NCBI RefSeq assembly: GCF_028289705.1
Contig: NZ_JANQOI010000087.1
Span: forward strand, 1 to 64,000
Direction: 5' to 3'
From: Pelagibius sp.
GTDB lineage: Bacteria > Pseudomonadota > Alphaproteobacteria > Kiloniellales > Kiloniellaceae
DNA length: 64,000 bases
The notes below the pieces were generated by a model, which worked only from the letters and a program-made list of their open reading frames with translations, was not told where the DNA came from and did no database searches. Positions within the stretch are counted from its first letter, which is position 1. Every line of letters begins with the position of its first letter. A program made the position numbers and the translations under genes. This document shows, one piece after another, positions 42,495 through 52,104 of the stretch.

Positions 42495-43163
42495 ATGACG
42501 TTCTCCATACTTGCATTGGACCGGCAGACCGGCGCCATCGGCTGCGCGGCGGCGACCGGCAACCTGGCGGTGGGCGCCTGGGTGCTGCGCGCGGCGGCCA
42601 GGGTGGGGGCGGTGGCGACCCAGGGGCTCTGCGTCAGTCCTCTGTGGGGCGATCAGGCCCTGGCCCGGCTGGAAAGCGGCGAACGCGCCGAAGCGGTGGT
42701 GGACGGTCTGACCGCCGCCGATCCCGGCCGCGAGCATCGCCAGCTTGCGGTGCTCGATTTTCACGGCGGCGGGGCGGTCTGGACCGGCGATGCCAACACC
42801 GACGTCAAGGCCCACATCATCGGGACCGATTGCGTCATCGCCGGCAACTGGCTGTCCGGCCGGGGCGTTCTCACGGCCATGGAGCAGAGTTACCGGCAAG
42901 ACGTGGACTCGGGTGAGGGCGGCTTCGGCCATCGCCTGCTTGCGGCGCTCGAAGCGGGAATCGCGGCCGGCAGCGATGCCCGCGGGACCTTGTCGGCGGC
43001 CATCAGGATTGTCCGCGCCGACCGTTCGCCCCTCGACCTGCGCGTGGATTACGACAAGGCGCCCCTGGACCGGCTGCGCGCGCTTTATGAGATGGCGACC
43101 AACCCGCCCTATAGCGAGTGGACGCGCCAGGTGCCGACGCTCGACGATCCCTATCGCTGTTGA
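42495..43163 (+). CDS. DUF1028 family protein (Ntn-hydrolase-like)
   Basis: The 222-residue protein starts MTFSILALDRQTGAIGCAAAT, and the VGA, GLCVSPLWGDQAL and HIIGTDCVIAGNWLSG segments define DUF1028. These proteins have an Ntn-hydrolase-like fold and are suspected amide or peptide hydrolases, but no activity is established to my knowledge. It is divergent from the peptide importer with shared operators, so it may process the imported compound. The stop is 4 bp from the convergent RND gene stop. Confidence 0.83.
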   Translation: MTFSILALDRQTGAIGCAAATGNLAVGAWVLRAAARVGAVATQGLCVSPLWGDQALARLESGERAEAVVDGLTAADPGREHRQLAVLDFHGGGAVWTGDANTDVKAHIIGTDCVIAGNWLSGRGVLTAMEQSYRQDVDSGEGGFGHRLLAALEAGIAAGSDARGTLSAAIRIVRADRSPLDLRVDYDKAPLDRLRALYEMATNPPYSEWTRQVPTLDDPYRC

Positions 43164-43167
43164 GGCG

Positions 43168-46100
43168 TCAGCCTGCCGCCCTGCGAATACCGAAGAAGGT
43201 CGCGTAGAGCACCGGCACCACCCCGAGGGTCAGCATGGTGCCGAGGGAAAGCCCGAAGGCCAGGATGCAGGCCAGGGAATAGAACAGCGGATCGAAACTG
43301 ATGATCAGCGGCATCACCCCCAGCACGGTGGTGATGGTGCTCATCATGATCGGCCGGAAGCGGGCGAGGGAGGCCATGACCACCGCCTCGTAGTCGGTCC
43401 TGCCGGCGGCGCGCTCGCTGTCCATGCGGTCGATCAGCACGATGCCGTTGTTGATGATCACCCCGGCCAGGCTGAAGAGGCCGAGGATCGAAAAGAAGTC
43501 GAAGGGCGCGTTCATCACGATCAGCCCGACGAAGGCCCCGGCAAAGGCCAGCGGGATGGTCAGGATGATGATCGCCGGCCGCCGGAAAGAATTGAACTGC
43601 CAGATCAGCAGCACGACGATGCCGGCCAGGCAGATCGGCATGTTGGCGAACAGCTTCTCGTTGGTCTCGGCCGAGGAGTCCAGTTCGCCGCCGAGCTCCC
43701 AACGGTAGTCGGGGCCGAGGTTGAGCTCTTCGATGAGCGGCTCCACGAGGGCCAGTTGCTCCGGCGCCTTGAGGAACTGGTGCTTGGCCTCGATGGTGAC
43801 CATCAGCTCTTGATTGCGCCGCGCCAGACGGCTGAATTGCCAGATGCCGGAGATGTCGGCGATCTGGGTTAGGGGCACGTTGCTGGCCCGCTCGCCGGAA
43901 TAGACGTTGACGTTCCAGAGGTCGCCGAGGGATTCCCGCTCTTCATCGAGGGATTGGATGACCACGGGGATCGCGATGTCGCCCTCGCGGTATTCGGTGA
44001 TCTGCGCACCGTCGATATGGGCCTGGAGGGAGAGGGCGACCTCCTGGGAGGTTAGGCCGGCGCGGCGCGCCCGCGCCTGATCGACGCTGACGAGGATTTT
44101 CGGGACCTTGTTCTCCCAGTCGTTGCGCACATCCAGGGAGCCCGGAATGGCCTTGATCTTGCGCTTCAGTTCCTCGCCCTTGGCGTAAAGCACGTCCGGG
44201 TCCGGCCCGACCAGCCGGTATTCCATGAAGCCGGGTTCCTGGGCGCCGAGCCACATCTGCTTCACCCGTCCCAGCACCTCCGGGTATTCCCTGTCGAGTT
44301 TGTCGCGCAGCCGCTCGACCACCGCAGGCGTCTGCTCGCCGGTCTCGGTGTTGACGATCAGGAAGGCCAGGTGCGGGTCGGGGTCGAGGGGCGCCAGGGA
44401 CAGAAAGAACCGCGGGCCGCCGGTTCCGATATAGGCGATGGAACTGGTGATCTCCGGGTTTTCCTCCTCGTCCGCCAGCCAGTCCGTGAAGCGCTGCACC
44501 ACCTCGTCGGTGGCGCTGATGGAATAGCCGGCAGGCAGGTCCAGATAGACAAGGAACTGGTTGCGGTCGCTGGGCCCGAAGAACTGGCGCACCAGCAGGC
44601 TGGCGATGACGGCGCCGCCGACCAGCACCAGGACCGCGCCGATGAGCACGGCGGTCCGGTTGTTCAGCATCAGCTCGAGGACCCGGCGGTAGACCCTGTA
44701 GAAGCGGCCCGCGTAGAGCGCGGCTTCGTCCTGCCCGCCGGCACTCCCGCCGGCGCTTCCTGCGACCGCCGGCACCTTCATGAACCAGAAGCAGTTGGCC
44801 GGGGTGGCGTACATGGAGAGAAACCAGGAGGCCAGCAGCAGGATGATCACCACCGCCGGCAGCGAAAAGGCATACTCCCCGGTTTGCCCTTCGATCAGCA
44901 GGATCGGCAGGAAGGCGAGGATCGTGGTCAGGGAGGAGGTGAGCAGCGGCACCGCCAAGGTTCGTCCGGACTCGATGCAGGCCTCGCGCTTGTTCTGGCC
45001 GCGTTCCAGGCGTGCCTTGATGTCCTCAGCGACGACGATGCCGTTGTCCACCAGCATGCCGAGGGCGATGATCGCCGAAGCGATGGAGACCCGTTCCAGC
45101 TCGATCCCCATCAACCCCATGATGATGAGACCCAAGAGCATGGTCATGGGAACGAAGGAGCCGACGATCAGGCCGACCCGCAGCCCGAGGAACAGCATCA
45201 CCACCGCGAGCACGATGACGAGTGTCTGATAGACGTTGCTGAGGGCGCCGTTGACCGCGGCGACGACGAGATCCGGCTGGAAGGTGGCGTATTCCAGTAC
45301 GTAGCCGACGGGCAGCCGCGATTCGAGGTCGCGGATCTTGGCGGTGAGCCGCTCGCCGAACTCGACCGAGTTTACCCCGGGCGTAATGGAGACGCTGAGC
45401 ACGATGGCCGGGCGGCCGTTGAAATAGGCCAGCGCGCTGGGCGGATCGACATAGCCGCGCACCACGGTCAGGAGGTCGCTCAGCCGCGTCGACTGCTGGG
45501 TGCCGGGAATCTGGATCAGGACATTCTCGATCTCGCCCACCGAGCGGAAGTTGCCGCTGGGCTCGACGATGATGTCGGGGCCTTTGGCCTCGATGCGCCC
45601 GCCGGGCAGGATCACGTTCTGCTGGATCAGCGCGTTGACCACATCGCCGGGCTTGATGCCGAACTGGGCGAGCTTGGTGGTGGAGAACTTCAGCGTCACC
45701 TGCTCGTCCTGCACCCCCCAGAGTTCCACCTTGCGGATGCCGTCGAGCTCATAAAGGCGGTCGCGGATGTCGCGCGCGGCGATGCGCATCTCCGCCATGG
45801 AGAAGCCCTCGCTCCAGAGCGCGATTGTGGCGATGGCGGTGAGGCCGAACTCGTCGTTGACGAAGGGCCCGATGGTGCCGTCGGGCAGGTCCGGCGTCAG
45901 GTCCTGCATCTTGTTGCGGACCTTCTGCCAGATCAGGTCGAGATCGTCGTACTCGTCGCGGACGTCGGCGTGGATGATCGAGACGCCGGTCTTGGAGTCC
46001 GACCAGATTTCGTCGATCTCCGGCAGGGTGCGGATCTGCGCCTCGAGCTGGCGGGTGATGAGCTCCTCGATCTGCGACGGCTCCATCCCCGGGAAGTAGG

Positions 46101-46248
46101 CCGACACCACGATCTCCCGGATCACGATCGGCGGATCTTCCTGGCGCGGGAAGGTGACGAACTGGCTGAGCCCCAGGACGACGACGGCAATCAGGAAGAC
46201 GATGGTGATCCGCGAGATGTCCAGGGCAAAGCGGGTGATGAAGGACAC
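43168..46248 (-). CDS. RND-family efflux transporter permease subunit (AcrB superfamily)
   Basis: The 1026-residue inner-membrane pump has the duplicated RND layout: TM1 at about 10-30, a large periplasmic loop, a TM2-6 block, then a second half with TM7 near residue 530. The TM4 proton-relay motif reads GMLVDNGIVVAED; one of the two adjacent acidic residues found in many AcrB-type pumps is Asn. It would export drugs, lipids or other hydrophobic compounds by proton antiport. It begins 4 bp after the adaptor gene stop. No outer-membrane TolC-type gene is adjacent, so it must use one encoded elsewhere. Confidence 0.92.
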   Translation of the reverse strand: MSFITRFALDISRITIVFLIAVVVLGLSQFVTFPRQEDPPIVIREIVVSAYFPGMEPSQIEELITRQLEAQIRTLPEIDEIWSDSKTGVSIIHADVRDEYDDLDLIWQKVRNKMQDLTPDLPDGTIGPFVNDEFGLTAIATIALWSEGFSMAEMRIAARDIRDRLYELDGIRKVELWGVQDEQVTLKFSTTKLAQFGIKPGDVVNALIQQNVILPGGRIEAKGPDIIVEPSGNFRSVGEIENVLIQIPGTQQSTRLSDLLTVVRGYVDPPSALAYFNGRPAIVLSVSITPGVNSVEFGERLTAKIRDLESRLPVGYVLEYATFQPDLVVAAVNGALSNVYQTLVIVLAVVMLFLGLRVGLIVGSFVPMTMLLGLIIMGLMGIELERVSIASAIIALGMLVDNGIVVAEDIKARLERGQNKREACIESGRTLAVPLLTSSLTTILAFLPILLIEGQTGEYAFSLPAVVIILLLASWFLSMYATPANCFWFMKVPAVAGSAGGSAGGQDEAALYAGRFYRVYRRVLELMLNNRTAVLIGAVLVLVGGAVIASLLVRQFFGPSDRNQFLVYLDLPAGYSISATDEVVQRFTDWLADEEENPEITSSIAYIGTGGPRFFLSLAPLDPDPHLAFLIVNTETGEQTPAVVERLRDKLDREYPEVLGRVKQMWLGAQEPGFMEYRLVGPDPDVLYAKGEELKRKIKAIPGSLDVRNDWENKVPKILVSVDQARARRAGLTSQEVALSLQAHIDGAQITEYREGDIAIPVVIQSLDEERESLGDLWNVNVYSGERASNVPLTQIADISGIWQFSRLARRNQELMVTIEAKHQFLKAPEQLALVEPLIEELNLGPDYRWELGGELDSSAETNEKLFANMPICLAGIVVLLIWQFNSFRRPAIIILTIPLAFAGAFVGLIVMNAPFDFFSILGLFSLAGVIINNGIVLIDRMDSERAAGRTDYEAVVMASLARFRPIMMSTITTVLGVMPLIISFDPLFYSLACILAFGLSLGTMLTLGVVPVLYATFFGIRRAAG

Positions 46249-46252
46249 CGGA

Positions 46253-47380
46253 TCACTCCTGGACGGGCGCTGTCGCCAGTGCCGCAGCGCCGGACTCCAA
46301 GAGATTTACCCGTTGGCCGTCATCGAGAAAGCTGACCCCGGCGACGGCGACGATGTCGCCCGCTGCCAGCCCGCTGGTGACCACGACCTGATCGTCGTGG
46401 ACGCCTTCGATTTCGACCTTGGTCCGCGCCACAGTCGAGCTCCCGCCGTCGAAAACGAAGACCGAGGCGTCGCCGGGTTCGCCGCCGGGCACGATGGCGG
46501 TCACGGGCACCAGATAGGACACCTCGGCATCGCCTCCACCGAGCAACACGGTGATCTCGGCGGTCATGCCCGGGCGGATGCCGCCCCGATCGTCCAGGAC
46601 CGCGACCTTGACCGGAAAGGCATTCGCCGTGCCCGCGGCCGAGCCGATCTCGGAGACCGCACCTTGGTGGCTGCGCTCGGACTCAGTGGGAAAGCGGATC
46701 TCCGCAGCCAGGCCCAGGCTGATGTTGCCGATCGAGGTTTCCGGCACGTTGATGGCCACCTCCATGGCGCCTTCGGCGAAGATCTCGAAAAGGCTCTCGC
46801 CCCGTTGGATCTCCTGAAAGGGATCGACGTTGCGGGTGGCGACCACGCCGTCGAAGGGCGCAACCAGGGCCGTCTTCTCCAGATCGCGGCGCGCCAGGTT
46901 GAGCTTGGATTTGGCGAAGCTGACGGTGTTGCGCGCGCTGTCGAAGGCGGCCGCTGCCTGGTCGAGGGCCGCCTTGCTGACCCAGTCCTTCGAATAGAGG
47001 GTCTTCTGCCGGTCGAAGTCGTTCTGTTTTTCCGCCAGCTCCGCCTGGGCCCGGCCCAGTTCGGCCTCGGCCGCCTGCACGTTGAGCGCAAAGGGCTGCC
47101 GGTCGAGCTCCGCCAGAACGTCGCCCCTGGCGATCTTGGCGCCGATGTCGACATTGACCTTCTGGACGTTGCCGCCGACCTCGAAGCTGAGGCTGGAGGT
47201 GTCGACGGCTTCGACGACGCCGGGAAAGCGCCTCACCTGGCCGGAGGCCCGCTCCGACACGGTCACCGTCTTGATGGCGCGAATGCGTTCGACGACTTCC
47301 GGCGCCTCCTCCGCGCAGGCGGCCAGAAAACCCAGCGCGAGAAGAACGACACAGGAGCTCTTAAGGACCGAAGCGTTCAT
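46253..47380 (-). CDS. RND efflux periplasmic adaptor (membrane fusion) lipoprotein
   Basis: ATG 47380, with GGAGG 8 bases upstream, gives 375 residues; the frame extends 9 codons further without support. The N-terminus is a lipoprotein signal with lipobox LAAC (VVLLALGFLAACAEEAP), so it is anchored in the inner membrane. The order is barrel-sandwich half (VNVDIGAKIARGDVLAELD), a coiled-coil hairpin (about 90-150; alanine- and lysine-rich helices with LAEKQNDFDRQKTLY) and the beta-barrel and MP domains. It links the pump to an outer-membrane channel. Confidence 0.92.
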   Translation of the reverse strand: MNASVLKSSCVVLLALGFLAACAEEAPEVVERIRAIKTVTVSERASGQVRRFPGVVEAVDTSSLSFEVGGNVQKVNVDIGAKIARGDVLAELDRQPFALNVQAAEAELGRAQAELAEKQNDFDRQKTLYSKDWVSKAALDQAAAAFDSARNTVSFAKSKLNLARRDLEKTALVAPFDGVVATRNVDPFQEIQRGESLFEIFAEGAMEVAINVPETSIGNISLGLAAEIRFPTESERSHQGAVSEIGSAAGTANAFPVKVAVLDDRGGIRPGMTAEITVLLGGGDAEVSYLVPVTAIVPGGEPGDASVFVFDGGSSTVARTKVEIEGVHDDQVVVTSGLAAGDIVAVAGVSFLDDGQRVNLLESGAAALATAPVQE

Positions 47381-47699
47381 ACCTGCAGCCTCCATGGGCA
47401 CGCGCATTGGTGTCTAAAGATCGGGAACGAGTACGATGCGATGTAGATGGGTGTTGCTCGTGGGCGATCGATCTCTCCACCGCTCAGTCAGACCGCGTCA
47501 GTCCCGTGACCCGCGCGCAAGCGGTGCGAATCCTCTCTGATAACTCTAGGGCGACACCCTATCGAAGACAATCTCCGCCCCTTACGGAACCGGCTGATGG
47601 AGCGGCCGTTGCCGCCGTATTCGCGGGTGCCGCAACCAGTGCTGCGGCCTGTTCAATCTTGTCGCGAACGGCCGCCCCGGGTTGCGGGCGGAGCATCGT
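47381..47699. other. Intergenic region upstream of RND operon
   Basis: This 319-bp stretch between the RND adaptor start and the asparaginase stop holds no convincing gene; the small frames are shadows. A short inverted repeat TAGGG-5-CCCTA (47547-47561) is the only symmetric element I see and could be a regulator site for the pump; support is weak. Confidence 0.35.
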
Positions 47700-48722
47700 T
47701 CAGGATGTCGTCAGCTCGCCGCGAAGATCCTGCTGCATCAGCGCGGCGACGGCACTGCGGTCGAGGCCGAGGGCGAAGAGCGCATGCAGTTTCGTGAAGG
47801 CGGCCTCGGTGGTCATGTCGAAGCCGCTGAGCACGCCGGCATCGGCCAGCGCGGAGCCGGCGGCATAGCGCCGGAGGGAGACGCTGCCTTCCGGGCATTG
47901 GGAGACGGCGACGATGATGACCCCCGCGGTGCTGGCGCGCTCCAGCGCCGCCAGGAACTGCGGGTCGGCGGTCGGGCCGGTTCCCACGCCATAGCAGCGC
48001 AGGACGATGCCGACGGCTCCGGTATCGACGATGGCATCGATGAAGCGCTCCGGGATACCGGGGAAAATGCGCAGGACGGCGCTGTTGCAGGCGTGGTAGG
48101 GGGGCGGGAGTTCGCCGAAGATCCCGCTGTCGCTTGGCAGGCCGTTGGTGCCGTTGAACCGCAGCTCGGTGCCGATTTCGGCGAGCGGCGGGAAATTCGG
48201 CGAGGCGAAGGCGTCGAGTTCGGTGGCGTTGACCTTGGTAGTCCGGTTGCCTCTCAGGACATGGCGGCCGAAGCAGACGCCGACCTCCTTGATCTTTCCG
48301 GTCGCGATCGCCTGGACGGCGCCGATCAGGTTGCCGGCGGCATCGTTGCGCACCTCGCAGAGCGGGATCTGGGAACCGGTGAGGATCACCGGCTTGCGGC
48401 TGCCGCCCAGCAGGAAGGAGAGGGCGGAGGCGGTATAGGCCAGGGTGTCGGTGCCGTGGATCACCACGAAGCCGTCGAAGCGGTCGGCGGCACCGGCAAT
48501 CTGCTCAGCCAGATGATACCAGTGATGCGGTGTCGCGTTGGAGCTCTCCAGCGGATCGTCGTACTCGATCAGCTCGTAGGCCGGCATCGACTCGGCGCTG
48601 AGCTCGGGAAGCCGCTCGCGGATCAGCGCGTCGAGATCGCGCGCCGGCGCATAGCCCTTCTCCGAGGGGCGCATGCCGAAGGTCCCGCCGGTGTAGATGA
48701 TGGCGACCGACTTTCCGCTCAT
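47700..48722 (-). CDS. ansA: Type I (cytoplasmic) L-asparaginase
   Basis: ATG 48722 (AGGA 6 bases upstream) gives 340 residues. The N-terminal active-site motif IIYTGGTFGM (nucleophilic Thr near residue 11-14) and the second motif VVIHGTDTLAYTAS (Thr-Asp) are present; no signal peptide is seen, so it is cytoplasmic. It hydrolyses L-asparagine to aspartate and ammonia. It lies downstream of the AGCS symporter on the same strand with a 136-bp gap containing a hairpin. Confidence 0.9.
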   Translation of the reverse strand: MSGKSVAIIYTGGTFGMRPSEKGYAPARDLDALIRERLPELSAESMPAYELIEYDDPLESSNATPHHWYHLAEQIAGAADRFDGFVVIHGTDTLAYTASALSFLLGGSRKPVILTGSQIPLCEVRNDAAGNLIGAVQAIATGKIKEVGVCFGRHVLRGNRTTKVNATELDAFASPNFPPLAEIGTELRFNGTNGLPSDSGIFGELPPPYHACNSAVLRIFPGIPERFIDAIVDTGAVGIVLRCYGVGTGPTADPQFLAALERASTAGVIIVAVSQCPEGSVSLRRYAAGSALADAGVLSGFDMTTEAAFTKLHALFALGLDRSAVAALMQQDLRGELTTS

Positions 48723-48766
48723 GGTCTTCCTACTCCTCGATCCTGTCCGCGGTCGGCCCAAAGACG

Positions 48767-48792
48767 AGAGGCGGCCCGACTGGACCGCCTCT
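48767..48792 (-). terminator. Hairpin after the AGCS symporter gene
   Basis: AGAGGCGG (48767-48774) and CCGCCTCT (48785-48792) form an 8-bp stem with a 10-base loop, 67 bp after the symporter stop. On the minus strand the 3' flank reads CGTCTTT, a weak T-rich tail, so partial termination before the asparaginase gene is possible. Confidence 0.5.
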
Positions 48793-48858
48793 GCCTTCGC
48801 TCGTCAGAGCGAACCCCGCGTCGTGCTGCCGAAGCTTAGCTTCAGCGTGCCAACTGTG

Positions 48859-50310
48859 CTACTCGGCGGGTTGAGTCTTGCCTGCGGGCACTTCGTCGTC
48901 GAAGACCCAGGCATCCTTGTCGATCCTGAGGTCCGAGAACTTCTCGGGATCGAACACCGGGTGCGCGACGCCGGCCTTGATCTGGTCGTCATAGTCCTTC
49001 AGCAGCCGCAGCATCGGCTTCAGCAGCAGGGCCAAGGCGGTCAGGTTGACCAGGGCCAGCAGCCCCATGGAGAGGTCGGAGAAGACCAGGATGTCGCCGA
49101 AGCTCTGGGTGCCGGCATAGAGCACCCAGACCAGGGTCAGGACCTTCAGGACCGTGAAGGGCAGCGGGTTCTTGTCGGAGAAGTAGCCGATGCCGTTTTC
49201 CCCGAGATAGTAGTTGTAGAGCACCGAACTGAAGGCGAAGAGCATCAGGGCCACACTCACATAGGCCTCGCCCCAGCCGCCGATGTGGTCGGCCAGTGAA
49301 TTCTGGGTCAGCACCACGCCTTGCACATCTGCGGCACCCGGCTGGTAGACGCCGCTCAGCAGGATGATGAAAGCGGTGCAAGAGCAGATGATGATGGTGT
49401 CGATGAACACGGAGAAAGCCTGCACCGTGCCCTGGCTGCAGGGATGCTTCACATAGGCGACGGCGGCCACGTTGGGGGCGCTGCCGAGGCCCGCCTCGTT
49501 GGAGAAGAGGCCGCGCTTGACGCCCATCATGATGGCCGCGCCGATGCCGCCGCCGATGGCCGACGAGGGGGCGAAGGCCTCGGTGACGATCCGCGCGATG
49601 ACGCCGGGAATGTCGGCGATGTTCAGCACGATCACCACGATGGCGATGAGGATGTAGCCCAGGGCCATGATCGGCACGATGAACTCGGTGACCGCGGCGA
49701 TGCGCTGGATGCCGCCGAACAGGATGGCGGCAAGGGCGACCGTGAGCACGATGGCGGTGATGTACTTGTTGAGGCCGAAGGCGTCTTCCATGGAGGTCGA
49801 GACCGTGACCGCCTGGAAGCCGGTGAAGGCGAAGGCAAAGGTCAGCAACAGCAGGACGGAGAAGATCCCGGCGAGCCACTTCCAGTTCGTGCCGAGGCCG
49901 CGCTCGACATAGTAGGCCGGACCGCCGCGGAAGGAGCCGTCCGGCTCCGCTGTCTTGTAGAGCTGGGCCAGGGAGCATTCGAAGAAGCTCGTGGCCATGC
50001 CCATGAGGCCGATCATCCACATCCAGAAGACGGCGCCCGGCCCGCCGAGGGTGATGGCCACGGCCACGCCGCCGATGTTGCCGCCGCCGACGCGCCCGGC
50101 CACCGACAGCATGAGCGCCTGGAACGAGCTGATGTGGCCGCCTTCATGGTGAAAGGCGGTGCGCAGCACGTTGAACATGCGCCCGAAGTAGCGGAACTGC
50201 ACGAACCGCGAGGTGAAGGTGATGGTCAGGCCGACGATGACCAGGATGTACACCAATGCATCCCAGACATAGCCACTCAGCATGTTGAAGACGTCGTTCA
50301 AGGCACTCAT
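48859..50310 (-). CDS. Alanine/glycine:cation symporter (AGCS family)
   Basis: The 483-residue membrane protein has about 10-11 hydrophobic helices. AGCS signatures include VAGRVGGGNIGGVAVAITLGGPGAV (cited in part), ECSLAQLYK and RGLFSNEAGLGSAPNVAA. It imports alanine or glycine with sodium. Its start is divergent from the XRE regulator, with a 462-bp gap that has repeated motifs. The asparaginase gene follows, so the region concerns small amino-acid nitrogen use. Confidence 0.92.
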   Translation of the reverse strand: MSALNDVFNMLSGYVWDALVYILVIVGLTITFTSRFVQFRYFGRMFNVLRTAFHHEGGHISSFQALMLSVAGRVGGGNIGGVAVAITLGGPGAVFWMWMIGLMGMATSFFECSLAQLYKTAEPDGSFRGGPAYYVERGLGTNWKWLAGIFSVLLLLTFAFAFTGFQAVTVSTSMEDAFGLNKYITAIVLTVALAAILFGGIQRIAAVTEFIVPIMALGYILIAIVVIVLNIADIPGVIARIVTEAFAPSSAIGGGIGAAIMMGVKRGLFSNEAGLGSAPNVAAVAYVKHPCSQGTVQAFSVFIDTIIICSCTAFIILLSGVYQPGAADVQGVVLTQNSLADHIGGWGEAYVSVALMLFAFSSVLYNYYLGENGIGYFSDKNPLPFTVLKVLTLVWVLYAGTQSFGDILVFSDLSMGLLALVNLTALALLLKPMLRLLKDYDDQIKAGVAHPVFDPEKFSDLRIDKDAWVFDDEVPAGKTQPAE

Positions 50311-50772
50311 CTCTACGGCTCCCCATTTTGCCCCGTCGCCGAAACGCGACTACGCCACGGCGCCCGACAGCCCTCGCGCATGGAATGCGGGAGCAGAGGT
50401 CGGATCACCGCCGATGAAAGGAGTCTTGTTCCGTTGCACGTCCCCCGCACAACTGTGGGGGCGGCCTGTCCGGCTTGCTGTCCTGGCGAAGTCTTCTTCG
50501 TGCCGTCTTGGCTTCGCCGGCGGGCCCGGGTTGTCCCCTGGCTCCTGCCCGTTGAACTGCTCCTCCCGGTCCGGCCCCGCGCGGCCTCAGCCTGAGGCGG
50601 GGAAGAACCGTCTGCACCCTAGGAGCGCACAAGGCGGCAATCAATTGGGCGGGATGGTGCATGTTGACGCACTATGGTGCAATGAAAGCATCAACTAGCA
50701 TCAATTCAGTTGCCACTTGTTCTAAGGCGGGGTAGCCTTACGTCTTTGAGTGCTGGTTTAGGGAGACCCGCA
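50311..50772. promoter_or_regulatory. Long intergenic region between AGCS symporter and XRE regulator
   Basis: No gene is seen in these 462 bp. The right part has repeated short motifs: ATGGTGCA at 50654-50661 and 50674-50681 (20 bp apart), AGCATCAA at 50687-50694 and 50697-50704 (10 bp apart), and GTTGACGC (50663-50670) opposite GCATCAAC (50688-50695). The helical spacing suggests multiple bound regulator molecules. A CCCCCGCA/TGTGGGGG stem (50442-50461) lies in the symporter leader. I checked for a glycine riboswitch on the minus strand and did not recognise one. Confidence 0.45.
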
Positions 50773-51594
50773 TTGAACCCTGATTTTCCTCGAAATCTCC
50801 GGGTTCTGACCGACCACTACAAGTCGGTCGCGGAGGTCTGCCGCCGGCTCGACCTCAACCGTTCCCAGTTCAACCGCTACATCAGCGGGCGCTCCATGCC
50901 CTCCCGGCACGTGTTCAAGAAGATCTGCGACTTCTTCGGGGTGGAGGAGTACGAGATCTTTCTGCCGCATCAGGAGTTCCTGAAGATCGTCGGTCTGAAA
51001 CGCAATCAGCCCGCCGCCGACGACGGCTTTCGGCCCTACGTGGCCTATCTCGACCAGCTCGTGCGGCGCTCCCGCGGCGACCTCCTGGACTACGAGGGCT
51101 ACTACTTCGAGTACAGCTATTCCATGACCCGCCCGGGGCTGATCCTGCGCTCCCTGCTGCGTTTAAGCGGCAATGCGGGCTTCACCACCTATCAGCGCGT
51201 CGAAAACATGGCCCGCTTCGGTGCGGCCGGTCCGCGGGTGACCTGCAAGTACCGCGGGATGGCCTTTTATCTGAACGACCGCATCTTTCTGGTCGACTAC
51301 GACAGCCTGACCGGCAATGAGATCAGCCAGACGGTGCTCTACCCCAACTACCAGACCCGGCTCACCCGGCTGAACGGTCTCAAGCTGGGCGTGGCCGCCA
51401 GCGGCCGGCGCGAGCCGCTCTGCGCGCGGGTGCTGCTGGAGGCGCTGGGCCGGCAGATCAGCGTGAAGAAAGCCCTCAAATCCTGCGGTCTCTTCGACCC
51501 CGAAAGCCCCGAGATTCAGCCCGATATCCGAAGCCTGATCACCAACCGGATCGAAGACGGCGCCCACCACTTCCGCGTTGTGAGCGAGGGCTAG
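50773..51594 (+). CDS. XRE-type helix-turn-helix regulator
   Basis: The TTG start at 50773 has GGGAG 7 bases upstream and gives 273 residues; a longer frame from 50710 lacks support. The N-terminus has a Cro/C1-type HTH (residues about 10-50; SVAEVCRRLDLNRSQFNRYISGRSMPS), then FFGVEEYEIF. The remaining 200 residues are not a domain I can name (YEGYYFEYSYSMTRPGLILRSLLRL). It lies divergent from the AGCS symporter and convergent with the MaoC gene. It may control the symporter through the upstream repeats. Confidence 0.78.
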   Translation: MNPDFPRNLRVLTDHYKSVAEVCRRLDLNRSQFNRYISGRSMPSRHVFKKICDFFGVEEYEIFLPHQEFLKIVGLKRNQPAADDGFRPYVAYLDQLVRRSRGDLLDYEGYYFEYSYSMTRPGLILRSLLRLSGNAGFTTYQRVENMARFGAAGPRVTCKYRGMAFYLNDRIFLVDYDSLTGNEISQTVLYPNYQTRLTRLNGLKLGVAASGRREPLCARVLLEALGRQISVKKALKSCGLFDPESPEIQPDIRSLITNRIEDGAHHFRVVSEG

Positions 51595-51663
51595 CCGACG
51601 CCACGGCTTCTGGCGTGATGTGTTCCGATCGGGCGCTTTCGGGAACGATGGCCTTTCTTCGCT

Positions 51664-52104
51664 TCAGTCCTGGTCCCTGCGCGGCACCTTGACCACGGCT
51701 TCGCCCTCCAGCACCACGGTGTCTCCGATCCTGCACTGGCAGTGGAGGCGCGCGCGCTGGCGTTCGGCATTCAGCTCCACAACCTCGACCGTGGCGTCGA
51801 CCGTATCGCCGATCTTTACCGGCGCCAGGAACTTCAGAGTCTGGGAGACGTAGATGGCGCCGGGGCCCGGCAGCCGCGTGCCGATGACCGCGGAAATGAG
51901 ACTGGCGGTGTAGAGGCCGTGGGCGATGCGGCCCTTGAAGGGCGTTTTGGCGGCGAAGTGCTCGGAGAGGTGCACCGGGTTGCGGTCCCCGGTGATCTCG
52001 GCAAAGCCCACCACATCCGACGACTTCACGGTCTTGGAATAGGTCTCGGCCATGCCCATGCTGAGATCGTCGAAGTAGAGGGTCTGAAAGGGCAGGAAGC
52101 TCAC
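51664..52104 (-). CDS. MaoC-family (R)-specific enoyl-CoA hydratase-like protein
   Basis: The GTG at 52104 with GAGG 7 bases upstream gives 146 residues, the normal single hot-dog length; the open frame upstream is not supported. The hydratase-2 motif GDRNPVHLSEHFA followed by IAHGLYTASLISAVIG contains the catalytic Asp and His. Such proteins hydrate trans-2-enoyl-CoA in beta-oxidation or feed polyhydroxyalkanoate synthesis (PhaJ). It stands alone, convergent with the XRE gene (69 bp) and divergent from the peptide importer. Confidence 0.85.
   Translation of the reverse strand: MSFLPFQTLYFDDLSMGMAETYSKTVKSSDVVGFAEITGDRNPVHLSEHFAAKTPFKGRIAHGLYTASLISAVIGTRLPGPGAIYVSQTLKFLAPVKIGDTVDATVEVVELNAERQRARLHCQCRIGDTVVLEGEAVVKVPRRDQD

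Noticed and set aside
50311..50640. Glycine riboswitch ahead of the AGCS symporter
   Set aside because: I read the minus strand for the conserved aptamer core and did not find a convincing match; only generic hairpins are present.
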